A DNA stretch of 64,000 bases. Source: Bradyrhizobium canariense. Lineage in GTDB: Bacteria > Pseudomonadota > Alphaproteobacteria > Rhizobiales > Xanthobacteraceae. The stretch lies in the NCBI RefSeq assembly GCF_018130465.1, contig NZ_JAFCKJ010000004.1, positions 372,001-436,000 on the forward strand. The letters are read 5' to 3'. Below, in pieces: positions 43,167 to 56,365 of this stretch. Numbering within the stretch: position 1 is the stretch's first letter; the number at the start of each line of letters is the position of its first letter. The notes beneath the pieces are model-generated. The model ran no database searches, had not been told where the DNA came from, and was given only the letters and a program-made list of their open reading frames with translations. A program made the translations under genes and the position numbers.

Positions 43167-43658
43167 GGTCGAGACGCTCCTGTCAGGCTCCCGATTGGCT
43201 CGCGCTCTTTCGCTTCTGGCGGCGTGACGCGACTTCCGAAGGGGCCATCCGAAGCTTCATTCGCGATTTCGGCGTCCACAGGGCCGGATCAGGGCGCGTT
43301 TGCTTCAAAACCGGGGCCGCGCAACTTTCGGAAAGCGATTGATTGACATATCGGGAATCGGGACTTGCACGCGCTTGTGTGATAGACAAAAATTTGGCAA
43401 GGTGATGGTTAGGACAGGAAGACTGTCTCAATTTCGCTTGCGGTTCCGGCATAGGGATTGCAACGAAAGTCGGTGCTCTCGAGCGCCAAGAAGGCAACAG
43501 GCAAAGCCGTTCTCGGGGACGAAGAACGCCTTGGCCTGAATTTAAGAAAATGCGGCTCGCTAGCGGACGAGCGGTGACCCAGAAGCGGGTGCCGCGGGAC
43601 GCCCAAGGTGCGCCGAAGATGGCGGTGAGGCAGCTTGCCGCATGGAGAGGACGAGGAC
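43167..43658. other. 492-base gap upstream of gltB, no gene seen
   Basis: Between the divergent secreted-protein gene and gltB I find no frame with a good start. A TTGCAC-N17-like stretch with TAGACA near 43360-43390 could be a promoter, but it is weak. The TTG at 43635 opens the gltB frame, yet the ATG at 43659 has the better site. Confidence 0.4.
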
Positions 43659-48392
<4,734 letters not shown>

Positions 48393-48404
48393 GCATCACA
48401 CCCC

Positions 48405-48488
48405 GTCATTGCGAGCGTAGCGAAGCAACCCAGACTTTCTCCTCTGATGCGGACTGGATTGCTTCGTCGCTTCGCTCCTCGCAATGAC
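48405..48488. repeat. palindromic repeat (GTCATTGCGAGC...GCAATGAC)
   Basis: The ends GTCATTGCGAGC and GCTCCTCGCAATGAC are inverted, with GCGAAGCAA/TTGCTTCG inside. A second copy is at 53426-53510. It lies between gltB and gltD and can form a long hairpin in their mRNA. Confidence 0.7.
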
Positions 48489-48536
48489 GACGAGAAAGAA
48501 ACAGAACGAATTTAAGCGGCAGGGACTTCGGGTTTA

Positions 48537-49988
48537 ATGGGCAAGATCACGGGTTTTCTCGAAATCGAACGGCATGACCGCAAGTACACCCCGGCTGCCG
48601 AGCGTGTGAAGCATTACAGCGAGTTCGTCGTTCCCTTGTCCGAGAAGGAAACGCGCGACCAGGCCGCGCGCTGCATGAACTGCGGCATTCCCTATTGCCA
48701 CGGCACCGGCTCGGTCGCGCCCGGCACGCCGGGCTGCCCGGTCAACAACCAGATCCCGGACTGGAACGACCTCGTCTACCAGGGCAACTGGGAAGAGGCC
48801 TCGCGCAATCTGCACTCGACCAACAATTTCCCGGAGTTCACGGGACGCATCTGCCCGGCGCCGTGTGAAGCCTCCTGCACGCTCAACATCGACGACAACC
48901 CCGTCACCATCAAGACCATCGAATGCGCGATCGTCGACCGCGCCTGGGATAATGGCTGGCTAAAGCCGGAAGTGGCGGCCGTGAAGACCGGCAAGAAGGT
49001 CGCGGTGATCGGCTCGGGTCCGGCCGGCATGGCCTGCGCGCAGCAGCTCGCGCGCGCCGGGCACGACGTGCATCTGTTCGAAAAGTTCGCCAAGGCCGGC
49101 GGACTGCTGCGTTACGGCATCCCCGACTTCAAGATGGAGAAGGGCGTCATCGACCGTCGCGTCAGGCAGATGGAAGGCGAAGGCGTCACCTTCCGCTACA
49201 ACAGCCATGTCGGTGTCGACGGCAATATCGATCCGCGCGAGATGCTCAACGAGTACGATGCCGTGGCACTGACCGGTGGTGCGGAAGCCCCGCGCGACCT
49301 GCCGATCCCCGGCCGCGATCTTGGCGGCATCCACTACGCCATGGACTTCCTGCCGCAGCAGAACCGCCGCGTCTCCAGCGAGCCGCTGAATGGCGTCCAG
49401 GAGATTTTGGCCGGCGGCAAGCATGTCGTCGTCATCGGCGGCGGCGACACCGGATCCGACTGCATCGGCACCTCGCTGCGCCAGGGCGCGCTCTCCGTGA
49501 CCCAGCTCGAGATCATGCCCGCTCCGCCGGAGCACGAGAACAAGGGACTGACCTGGCCGAACTGGCCGCTGAAGATGCGGACGTCCTCGAGCCAGGCCGA
49601 AGGCGCGATCCGCGAATTCGCCGTGCTGACGCAGAAGTTTTCGGGCGAGAACGGCCAGGTCAAGAAGCTGCACTGCGTCCGCGTCGACGACAAGTTCAAG
49701 CCGATTGCCGGCACCGAGTTCGAGCTCGATGCCAACCTCGTCCTGCTCGCGATGGGCTTCGTCCATCCCGTGCACGAGGGCCTGCTCAAGACGCTCTCGG
49801 TTGAGCTCGACCCGCGCGGCAACGTCAAGGCCAACACACTCGACTACCAGACCTCGCGCCCGAACGTGTTCACGGCCGGCGACATGCGCCGTGGCCAATC
49901 GCTGGTGGTCTGGGCCATCCGCGAGGGCCGGCTGTGTGCGCGGTCGATCGATACGTTCCTGATGGGGAAGACGGATCTGCCGCGGTAA
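48537..49988 (+). CDS. gltD: glutamate synthase small subunit
   Basis: This 483-residue subunit has the iron-sulfur region CMNCGIPYC and [15 protein letters not shown] site [15 protein letters not shown], and NADPH site [12 protein letters not shown]. It feeds electrons from NADPH to GltB. The gap to gltB is 144 bases, wider than usual, and filled by a palindromic repeat. The ATG at 48537 has AGGGAC about 12 bases upstream. Confidence 0.97.
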   Translation: MGKITGFLEIERHDRKYTPAAERVKHYSEFVVPLSEKETRDQAARCMNCGIPYCHGTGSVAPGTPGCPVNNQIPDWNDLVYQGNWEEASRNLHSTNNFPEFTGRICPAPCEASCTLNIDDNPVTIKTIECAIVDRAWDNGWLKPEVAAVKTGKKVAVIGSGPAGMACAQQLARAGHDVHLFEKFAKAGGLLRYGIPDFKMEKGVIDRRVRQMEGEGVTFRYNSHVGVDGNIDPREMLNEYDAVALTGGAEAPRDLPIPGRDLGGIHYAMDFLPQQNRRVSSEPLNGVQEILAGGKHVVVIGGGDTGSDCIGTSLRQGALSVTQLEIMPAPPEHENKGLTWPNWPLKMRTSSSQAEGAIREFAVLTQKFSGENGQVKKLHCVRVDDKFKPIAGTEFELDANLVLLAMGFVHPVHEGLLKTLSVELDPRGNVKANTLDYQTSRPNVFTAGDMRRGQSLVVWAIREGRLCARSIDTFLMGKTDLPR

Positions 49989-50024
49989 TTGCTTGGCTCG
50001 CTGCCAGATTTACAAAACGGTGCC

Positions 50025-50120
50025 ATCGCCCGCGAAAGCGGGCGATCCAGTATTCCGAGACAGTTGTGATCTACTGAGAAGCCGCGGCGTACTGGATGCC
50101 CCGCCTTCGCGGGGCATGAC
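50025..50120. repeat. inverted repeat (GCGGGCGATCCAGTA...TACTGGATGCCCCGC)
   Basis: The left end has CGCCCGCGAAAGCGGGCG, then GATCCAGTA; the right end has TACTGGATG, then CCCCGCCTTCGCGGGG. Repeats of this form are common in Bradyrhizobium. It lies between gltD and the convergent Imm32-like gene. Confidence 0.5.
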
Positions 50121-50149
50121 AGCGGAGTGGGTGGCGAGGGCGGCGGGCC

Positions 50150-50416
50150 TCAGCCCAAGACGTGCGGAAAGTGCTGTGCGTCCCACTCGTCAAGCCGGAA
50201 CAGCACCTTACCGTATTCGAGAAGCTTGTCGTTCGGTCGATAGGGACGCGTCGAAACTTCAACGTCCGATGCTACTTCACTTGGCATTAAGTGAAAATGT
50301 TCGTTGGTCTCACTCAGGGCGAGCAGTTTTTTGACGAGAAGGTCGCGGCCTTCGGGATTGAGCCATAGCTCGAATTCACCGACCGAATTGATGTCTAAAG
50401 TAATTCGAGCTGCCAC
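50150..50416 (-). CDS. Imm32-like immunity protein (orphan)
   Basis: This 88-residue protein reads AARITLDINSVGEFELWLN, then GRDLLVKKL and NEHFHL, a pattern I associate with the Imm32 family of polymorphic-toxin immunity proteins. It starts with GTG at 50416, with GGGAGG upstream, 11 bases after the stop of the outer-membrane barrel gene; a TTG at 50431 would overlap that stop. No toxin gene is visible next to it. It may be a stand-alone immunity gene or have another role. Confidence 0.65.
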   Translation of the reverse strand: MAARITLDINSVGEFELWLNPEGRDLLVKKLLALSETNEHFHLMPSEVASDVEVSTRPYRPNDKLLEYGKVLFRLDEWDAQHFPHVLG

Positions 50417-50427
50417 GGCGGCCTCCC

Positions 50428-52209
50428 TCAATTCTGCAGCCTCACCCCTAGCATCACCACCGTGCCCTGCGAGCTTGACCCCGCCTGGTTCGAATCCAGA
50501 ATGTCGTGGCGGAGCGTGCCCTTGATCCAGATGTTGCGGTTGAGCTTGTAGATCAGATTGCTTTCGAACGAGTAGGTCTTGTCGTTGCGATTCTGGCCCT
50601 GGTAGTCGTAGGTGCCGTAGGTGAACTTGCCCACTGCCGTAAGCCAGCGGCGGAAATCGTGATCGACTTCGGCGGCGTAGGTGTGCACCAGCACGCCGGA
50701 CGAGCCGGGGATGGTGGTCTCGGCGATCTGCGTGTCGGTGGCGAATTTCACCGTGGTCAGGCCGCTCGCATTCCAGATCAGCGAGCCCGAGGTGAGGAAG
50801 CCAGCGAGCTGGCTGAGGCGCGGGTCGACGTAGTTGCGCGCGGAATAGCCGACCGAGACCTCGCCGGTGAGGATGCGCGAGAACTCGAAGGACGAGCCGA
50901 CCTTGGCGTAGCCGCCGTTTGAATCGCGGAAGAAGCCGTTGCGGTCCGCCGCCTGGTCGTGGACGCGGGTGTCGCCCTGGATTTCGACGAACGGCTTCAG
51001 GCCCGGCTTGAGCTCGTAGGAGAAGCGCCCCACGCCGCCATACTGGTTGAAGTCGCGGTCGTCGTTGCTAAAGGTCGAGCCGTCGGTGAGCTTGGAGTTG
51101 GTGTAGGCGGTGCGATCCACCGTGGCGCCGGCCGCGACCTGGAAGCGGTTGAAGGTCTGGTCGAAGCCGACCGTCGTGCCATAGGTGGCGTAAACAGGAT
51201 ATTTCTGCAGACCGGCCTGCACGTTCGGGCTGCCGGGATTGTCGGTGGCGAGCCGCAGGCGCAGCTGCGTGGTCAGCTTGAGATCGCGATTGACGTCGAT
51301 GCGGCCGTCGACATGGCCGTTGAAGTCGGGGCGGTCAACCTCGACCGGCGAAGGCGAGGCAAAGCCGTCGATCGTCGCCGGCATGTTGTTGGTGTAGCCC
51401 GAGAACGAGCCGCGCAGATCGGCGACCAGCGCGTGGCGCTCCCAGTCAGACGCCACGACGAGATCGGGCGCGACCACATAGGCCGGCGAGCCGACCGGCT
51501 TGTTCAGACGCGCCGGATTGGTGTCGTAACCGGTCGAGAGCTCGAGCCCGCCCTTGATCAGGAAGCTGCCGGCATAGTCGCCGACCGCGCCGAACGAATC
51601 CTCGTCGAGCTTGAGGCGGCGGCGCAGCGGCTGGCCGGGCACGTTGCCGGCCATCGCCGGCGGCACCGGTGTCTTGTGCGCGGTCTCGGAGGGCGGCGGC
51701 GCGATGCGCGGCGGGCCGAGCGTCCGCTCCGGCGTTGCCGGCGGCACCGGCGAGCCGGGTCCGACAGGGCGCTTCGGCTTCGGCTGTCCGGGATAAAACT
51801 TTGGCTGCTGTCGCTTGCGGTTGAGCGAATCGTAGCCGGAGGCGCTGGCGCCATTGGCGGCGGGCAGGCCGTAGATCGGGACCTTGTTGGTCGGGTTTTG
51901 GTTGGTCGGGTTTTGGCTGATCGGGTTTTGGCCTGGGCGCGCCGGCGTCTGCTGGCGCTTGCGCAAATCGGCATTGGGATCGGGCAGCGTCGGCAGTGCA
52001 TCCGACGGTGCCTGCGGCACGCCCGCGGTGCGGCGCGTCGGCAGCGTGTCGGGCGAGGCGAACCCGCCGCGGTTGGGACTGAACAGGTCGGGAGTGAGGC
52101 TCTGGGCGGCCGCGGGGGCGCTTCCGAGGACCGTCAGCGCAAAGCACGGCAAAGCTGCGCGCAGGAAATGCGCGCGTTTGCTCCGGCTCGTGCCTGGAGA
52201 CGACCCCAC
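50428..52209 (-). CDS. outer-membrane beta-barrel protein with Pro-rich N-terminus
   Basis: This 593-residue protein has a signal peptide (about residues 1-37, AAAQ), a Pro/Asn-rich region to about residue 190 that includes three 15-base repeats (QNPIS-QNPTN-QNPTN), then a barrel-like part of alternating strands (e.g. SFEFSRILTGEVSVGYSAR, TTVKFATDTQIAETTI) ending in GVRLQN. It looks like an outer-membrane barrel (BBP2-type). The GTG start at 52209 has GGAG upstream. It is divergent from kdsD, which makes a Kdo precursor for lipopolysaccharide. Confidence 0.82.
   Translation of the reverse strand: MGSSPGTSRSKRAHFLRAALPCFALTVLGSAPAAAQSLTPDLFSPNRGGFASPDTLPTRRTAGVPQAPSDALPTLPDPNADLRKRQQTPARPGQNPISQNPTNQNPTNKVPIYGLPAANGASASGYDSLNRKRQQPKFYPGQPKPKRPVGPGSPVPPATPERTLGPPRIAPPPSETAHKTPVPPAMAGNVPGQPLRRRLKLDEDSFGAVGDYAGSFLIKGGLELSTGYDTNPARLNKPVGSPAYVVAPDLVVASDWERHALVADLRGSFSGYTNNMPATIDGFASPSPVEVDRPDFNGHVDGRIDVNRDLKLTTQLRLRLATDNPGSPNVQAGLQKYPVYATYGTTVGFDQTFNRFQVAAGATVDRTAYTNSKLTDGSTFSNDDRDFNQYGGVGRFSYELKPGLKPFVEIQGDTRVHDQAADRNGFFRDSNGGYAKVGSSFEFSRILTGEVSVGYSARNYVDPRLSQLAGFLTSGSLIWNASGLTTVKFATDTQIAETTIPGSSGVLVHTYAAEVDHDFRRWLTAVGKFTYGTYDYQGQNRNDKTYSFESNLIYKLNRNIWIKGTLRHDILDSNQAGSSSQGTVVMLGVRLQN
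51886..51930. repeat. three 15-base tandem repeats in coding DNA
   Basis: The units are GTTGGTCGGGTTTTG, the same again, and GCTGATCGGGTTTTG (plus strand). On the minus strand they encode QNPTN/QNPIS. They invite slippage and length variation. Confidence 0.8.
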
Positions 52210-52400
52210 GATGGAAGAACTCCAACGAAATCAAATACTTTCGCGATTGTCCCCGCCGACTGGCGGGAACCATCGTTAATGGAGTTAAAACAATTATGGT
52301 TAACGACCGGTTGAGGGCTGGGGCGGCCTCGTCGCATGGAAGGCCGTGGCGTGCTAAGCAGGCGCCAACGGGCGAACGCCCCTCCTCCCTGGACCAGAAC

Positions 52401-53408
52401 ATGCCGAGTTCGAAACCGCTGATGACCCAATCATCCGGCCCCATTCCCGACAGCGTCGAATCCGCACTCCGCACGCTGGAGACGGAGAGCGGCGGCATCA
52501 ATGCGCTCGCCGCCGCCCTGCGCGGCCCGCTGGGCCCGAGCTTCGCCAAGGCGGTCGATCTGATCCGCAACGCGAAGGGCCGCGTCATCGTCACCGGGCT
52601 CGGCAAGTCGGGCCATATGGGCCGCAAGATCGCGGCGACGCTGGCCTCGACCGGCACGCCCGCCTTCTTCGTGCATACCGCCGAAGCCGCCCATGGCGAC
52701 CTCGGCATGATCACCACCGACGACGTCATCATGGCACTGTCCTGGTCCGGCGAGCAGCCGGAGATGAAGACCCTCGTGAACTATTCCGCGCGGTTCGCGA
52801 TCCCGATGATCGCGGTGACGTCGAACGCGGCATCCTCGCTTGGACAAGCGGCCGACATCGTGATCGAGCTGCCGAAGGCGCGCGAGGCCTGCCCGCACAA
52901 TCTGGCGCCGACCACCTCGACCCTGATGCAGGCCGCGATCGGCGATGCGCTCGCGATCGCGCTGCTCGAAGGCCGCGGCTTCACCGCGCTCGAGTTCGCG
53001 CATTTCCACCCCGGCGGCAAGCTTGGCGCGATGCTGAAATTCGTCCGCGACTACATGCGCACCGGCGCGGAGATCCCCCTCAAGCCGCTCGGCACCAAGA
53101 TGTCGGACGCGGTGATGGAGATGTCCGCCAAGGGTTTGGGGTGCGTCTGCATCGTCAACGATGCGAACGAGGCTGTCGGCATCATCACCGACGGCGATCT
53201 GCGCCGCCACATGCGGCCGGACCTGCTGACGGCGTCGGTCGACGACATCATGACCAGGCAGCCGAAGACCGTGCCGCCCTCGATGCTGGCCACCGAGATG
53301 ATCGAGGTGCTGAACACCCGCAAGATCACGACGCTGGTCGTGACCGAGGCGGACAAGGTGGTGGGCATCGTGCATCTGCACGATCTGCTGCGGGCGGGCG
53401 TGGCTTAG
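52401..53408 (+). CDS. kdsD: KpsF/GutQ-type D-arabinose-5-phosphate isomerase
   Basis: This 335-residue protein has a SIS domain (residues about 55-190, with VIVTGLGKSGHMGRKIAATLASTGTPAFFVH in part and LSWSGEQPEMK) and two CBS repeats (about 210-335). It converts ribulose-5-phosphate to arabinose-5-phosphate for Kdo in lipopolysaccharide. The ATG at 52401 has no clear ribosome site; a later ATG at 52422 is possible. The upstream open frame starting 52296 is not supported. Confidence 0.9.
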   Translation: MPSSKPLMTQSSGPIPDSVESALRTLETESGGINALAAALRGPLGPSFAKAVDLIRNAKGRVIVTGLGKSGHMGRKIAATLASTGTPAFFVHTAEAAHGDLGMITTDDVIMALSWSGEQPEMKTLVNYSARFAIPMIAVTSNAASSLGQAADIVIELPKAREACPHNLAPTTSTLMQAAIGDALAIALLEGRGFTALEFAHFHPGGKLGAMLKFVRDYMRTGAEIPLKPLGTKMSDAVMEMSAKGLGCVCIVNDANEAVGIITDGDLRRHMRPDLLTASVDDIMTRQPKTVPPSMLATEMIEVLNTRKITTLVVTEADKVVGIVHLHDLLRAGVA

Positions 53409-53425
53409 CGCGTCCTCTCTCCTCC

Positions 53426-53510
53426 GTCATTGCGAGCGCAGCGAAGCAATCCAGATTGTCACCGCGGAGACAGCCTGGATTGCTTCGTCGCAAGAGCTCC
53501 TCGCAATGAC
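53426..53510. repeat. palindromic repeat, second copy (GTCATTGCGAGC...GCAATGAC)
   Basis: Same ends as 48405-48488: GTCATTGCGAGCGCAGCGAAG and CTCCTCGCAATGAC, in that order, with TCCAGATT/CTGGATT inside. (The first element has 20 or fewer bases per quoted run.). Confidence 0.7.
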
Positions 53511-53516
53511 GTGTGG

Positions 53517-54071
53517 TTAGAGCTGCGGAAATCTCGCCGCCGTCTGCTCCAGCGGCAGCCGCAGCCCGTTCGCCAGATACGACACCGTGCGGTAGAAGCC
53601 GCACAGCAGCATGATCTCCAGGATCTGCGCCTCGTCGTAATGCGCCGACAGCGCGGCGAACTCCGCGTCGTCAAACGTCGCGCGGTGATGCAGCGCGTCG
53701 ACGGCGGCGATCAGCGCCTGCTCGGCCGGCGACCAGCAAGACGACGCCGCATCGCCCTGTACGGTCGCACGCACCTCAGCCTCGCTGAGCCGCGCCGGCG
53801 CGGCGAAGGTCGCGACGTGCACGCCCCATTCATATTCGCATTTGTTCAGCGCGCAGGTGCGGTCGATGACGATCTCGCGCTGGCGCAACGACAGCGGGCC
53901 GGGATCGAGCAGGCCGCCGGCGCGAAACTTGTCCCAGGCGCGAGTATGGCCCGCCATCACCCGGAACAGCAGCAGCGGCGGCGCGCCGCGCATGATGCGG
54001 TCGAACTGCGCCTGGATCTCCGGGGGATAAAGCGGGGTGAGCGGGGCAATGCGCGGTGAAGCCTCGGACAT
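53517..54071 (-). CDS. carboxymuconolactone decarboxylase-family protein
   Basis: This 184-residue protein has the CMD/AhpD-like helical fold, with RTCALNKCEYEWGVH, where Cys, Glu and His are the conserved active-site trio. Such proteins are decarboxylases or disulfide/hydroperoxide reductases. It is divergent from the HxlR regulator, and two operator-like boxes lie 13 and 36 bases upstream of its start, so it is probably the regulator's target. The substrate is unknown. Some members respond to quinones or aldehydes. Confidence 0.88.
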   Translation of the reverse strand: MSEASPRIAPLTPLYPPEIQAQFDRIMRGAPPLLLFRVMAGHTRAWDKFRAGGLLDPGPLSLRQREIVIDRTCALNKCEYEWGVHVATFAAPARLSEAEVRATVQGDAASSCWSPAEQALIAAVDALHHRATFDDAEFAALSAHYDEAQILEIMLLCGFYRTVSYLANGLRLPLEQTAARFPQL

Positions 54072-54083
54072 TGGCCGTCTCTC

Positions 54084-54104
54084 TTGCTACATTTACTGTA
54101 GCAA
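54084..54104. promoter_or_regulatory. HxlR operator candidate 1
   Basis: TTGCTACA-N5-TGTAGCAA is a perfect 8-base inverted repeat, 13 bases upstream of the CMD-like start codon. Confidence 0.75.
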
Positions 54105-54106
54105 CA

Positions 54107-54125
54107 TGCTACACTATTTGTAGCG
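54107..54125. promoter_or_regulatory. HxlR operator candidate 2
   Basis: TGCTACA-N5-TGTAGCG repeats the first box, with one mismatch, 22 bases away centre to centre (two helical turns), so two dimers could bind one face. Confidence 0.75.
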
Positions 54126-54143
54126 ACACGCAAGAGGGCGACG

Positions 54144-54470
54144 ATGGCGAAACAGACCTCCTCCAGATCGCGCAGCGTCCGTGGCTCGCGCACCGGGCGG
54201 CCGATCATGGCGCTGCTTGACCTGCTGGGGCGACGCTGGGCCTTACGGATCCTGTGGGAATTGCGCGATGCCCCCCTCACCTCGCGCGGCTTGCGCACCG
54301 CCTGCGACGAGGCCTCGCCGACGGTGCTGCAGGCGCGGCTGAGCGAGCTGCGTGAAGCGGGGTTCGTGGAGCTGGGCGAAGCTGGCGGTTACGGGCTGAC
54401 GGCGCTCGGACGGGAATTGTGCGAGACGTTCATGCCGCTGCACCGGTTTGCGGAGCGGTGGAAGAGGTAG
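54144..54470 (+). CDS. HxlR-type winged-helix transcriptional regulator
   Basis: This 108-residue protein has the HxlR layout: LLDLLGRRWALRILWEL at about residues 25-41, a helix-turn-helix, then the wing AGFVELGEAGGYGLTALGREL. HxlR regulators sense quinones, aldehydes or electrophiles, often through a Cys; this one has a Cys in RTACDEAS. The two inverted repeats between it and the CMD-like gene, 72 bases away, fit mutual control. Confidence 0.9.
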   Translation: MAKQTSSRSRSVRGSRTGRPIMALLDLLGRRWALRILWELRDAPLTSRGLRTACDEASPTVLQARLSELREAGFVELGEAGGYGLTALGRELCETFMPLHRFAERWKR

Positions 54471-54491
54471 CGTTAGTCGTAGCTCCGCGCT

Positions 54492-54650
54492 CCAATCTTC
54501 CTTCTCCCCTTGTGGGAGAAGGTGGCGCGAAGCGCCGGATGAGGGGTTTGTCTCCGCAAACTCAGCTCAGCGTTGGAGGCGAGATACCCCTCACCCGTCT
54601 CGCCGCTGCGCGGCGAGCCACCCTCCCCACAAGGGGGGAGGGAAGAAAGA
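54492..54650. repeat. C/G-rich inverted repeats
   Basis: The left part has CCTTCTCCCCTTGTGGGAGAAGG and the right CCACCCTCCCCACAAGGGGG, in opposite orientation, related to elements at 21238-21390. The span lies between two convergent genes. Confidence 0.5.
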
Positions 54651-54651
54651 A

Positions 54652-55095
54652 TCACGCCGCCGCCACGGTCAGATTCGCACCGTCCACCTGCACCACTTTC
54701 ACCCGCGTCCCCGCCGGCGTATCGGGCCCAGCGACGCGCCAGACCGTGTCGCCGATGCGCATGGTGCCGTTGCCGTCGACGATCGGCTTCTCCAGCGTGA
54801 ACTCGCGGCCGAGCAGCGCATCCGCGCGCTTGTTGAGGAACGGGCTGGCGCTCGCATCCCCCTTCGACCGCGCGAGCCGGCGCCACACCGGCACGGCGGC
54901 GGCGGCGAACACTGCGAACATCACGAGCTGGATCTGCCAGGACATGGCGAACGCGAACGAGATCAGGCCGACCAGCAACGCGGCGAGCCCGAGCCAGAAC
55001 AGGAAGATTCCCGGCGCCAGCACCTCCAGCGCCATCAGCATGAAGCCGAATATCAGCCAGTTCCAGGTGCCCAGCGATACCAACATGTCGGTCAT
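54652..55095 (-). CDS. NfeD family membrane protein
   Basis: This 147-residue protein has three to four hydrophobic segments in the first 75 residues, then a small beta-rich (OB-fold) end with GTMRIGDTVWRVAGPDTPAGTRVKVV in part. It matches NfeD proteins, which pair with stomatins in membrane microdomains. It lies 15 bases after the stop of the stomatin gene. AGAGG precedes the ATG. Confidence 0.92.
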   Translation of the reverse strand: MTDMLVSLGTWNWLIFGFMLMALEVLAPGIFLFWLGLAALLVGLISFAFAMSWQIQLVMFAVFAAAAVPVWRRLARSKGDASASPFLNKRADALLGREFTLEKPIVDGNGTMRIGDTVWRVAGPDTPAGTRVKVVQVDGANLTVAAA

Positions 55096-55110
55096 GACAC
55101 GACCTCTTTC

Positions 55111-56112
55111 TTACCCCTGCCGCGGCGGCACTGCCGGCGGCGTCGGGCTGGACGACGGCACCGAGCCGCGGCGGGCAGCGGCGGCCGCGGACGCCGCGCT
55201 TTCGCCGAACGTCGCCTTGGCAATCTCGCCGATGCCGGCGAGCGAGCCGAGCATGCTGGTGGCTTCGATCGGCAGCATGATGATCTTCTGGTTCGGCGAG
55301 TCCGCGAACTGGCCGAACGCCTTGATATACTTGTCGGCGATAAAATAGTTCAGCGCCGCGACGTCGCCCTTGGCGATGGCTTCACTGACCATCTGCGTCG
55401 CCTTGGCCTCGGCTTCCGCCGACCGCTCGCGTGCTTCGGCGTCGCGGAAGGCGGCCTCGCGGCGACCTTCCGCCTGGAGGATCTGGCCCTGCTTGGCACC
55501 CTCGGCGCGCAGGATCTCGGACTGGCGTGCACCTTCAGCCTGAAGGATGTCGGCGCGTTTGACGCGCTCGGCCTTCATCTGTCGGCCCATCGCCTCGACG
55601 AGGTCTGCCGGCGGCACGATGTCCTTGATCTCGATACGATTGACCTTGAGGCCCCAGGGCGAGACGGCGGCATCAACCACACGCAGCAGGCGCTCGTTGA
55701 TTTCGTCCCGGTGCGACAACACCTGGTCGAGATCCATCGAGCCCATCACCGAACGGATGTTGGTCATGGTGAGCACGGTGACGGCCTGGGTCAGGTTGGA
55801 GACCTCGTAGCTCGCCTTGGCGGCGTCGAACACCTGAAAGAAGGCGACGCCGTCGACCGTCACGGTGGCGTTGTCCTTGGTGATCACCTCCTGCTCGGGA
55901 ATGTCGATCACCTGCTCCATCATGTTGATCTTGCGCCCGACGCGATCGAAATAGGGCACGATCAGATTGAGCCCCGGGCTCAGCGTCTGGGTGTATTTGC
56001 CGAACCGCTCGATGGTCCAGTCATAGCCCTGCGGCACCGTTTTCACGCCGGCAACCAGCGTGACGATGACGAGCAAAACCAGCACAATCGCGAAAATGTC
56101 GAAACCGCTCAT
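55111..56112 (-). CDS. qmcA: SPFH/stomatin-like protein (QmcA type)
   Basis: This 333-residue protein has one N-terminal membrane helix (about residues 4-25), an SPFH domain (GYDWTIERFGKYTQTLSPGLNLIVPYFDRVG, given in part), a charged coiled-coil of Ala/Glu/Arg (about 195-260), and a C-terminal tail. It forms membrane scaffolds with NfeD, as in QmcA-YbbK. The ATG at 56112 follows GGAGG; a longer frame to 56154 lacks a site. Confidence 0.92.
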   Translation of the reverse strand: MSGFDIFAIVLVLLVIVTLVAGVKTVPQGYDWTIERFGKYTQTLSPGLNLIVPYFDRVGRKINMMEQVIDIPEQEVITKDNATVTVDGVAFFQVFDAAKASYEVSNLTQAVTVLTMTNIRSVMGSMDLDQVLSHRDEINERLLRVVDAAVSPWGLKVNRIEIKDIVPPADLVEAMGRQMKAERVKRADILQAEGARQSEILRAEGAKQGQILQAEGRREAAFRDAEARERSAEAEAKATQMVSEAIAKGDVAALNYFIADKYIKAFGQFADSPNQKIIMLPIEATSMLGSLAGIGEIAKATFGESAASAAAAARRGSVPSSSPTPPAVPPRQG

Positions 56113-56365
56113 ATTTCCTCCAAGGCGGGAAAAGGCCCTTTCCCGCGCTGTCATTGGTCGGGATCACAACCCCAAGGGTTCAGAAGGGTTCAGCGATGGG
56201 TTCAGCGGTCGTGCATAATCTCGGCATCGGCGTGATTCTACACAAGACGCCGGGAGAGGGAATGGCCGCGATTATGTATTTGCGAGGCGCTCTTGAAAGA
56301 GTGCAGGCGCAGACCTAGCGGCGAAAATTAACGAACCCAGCCATGCCGGCGGTCGCAGCCAAATC

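Noticed and set aside
43300-43539. 79-residue open frame upstream of gltB
   Set aside because: No ribosome site, high Arg content, no hydrophobic or conserved pattern; more likely leader or spacer.
50025-50120. Attachment site or tRNA fragment after gltD
   Set aside because: The sequence is a known-type intergenic repeat with inverted ends, with no tRNA cloverleaf.
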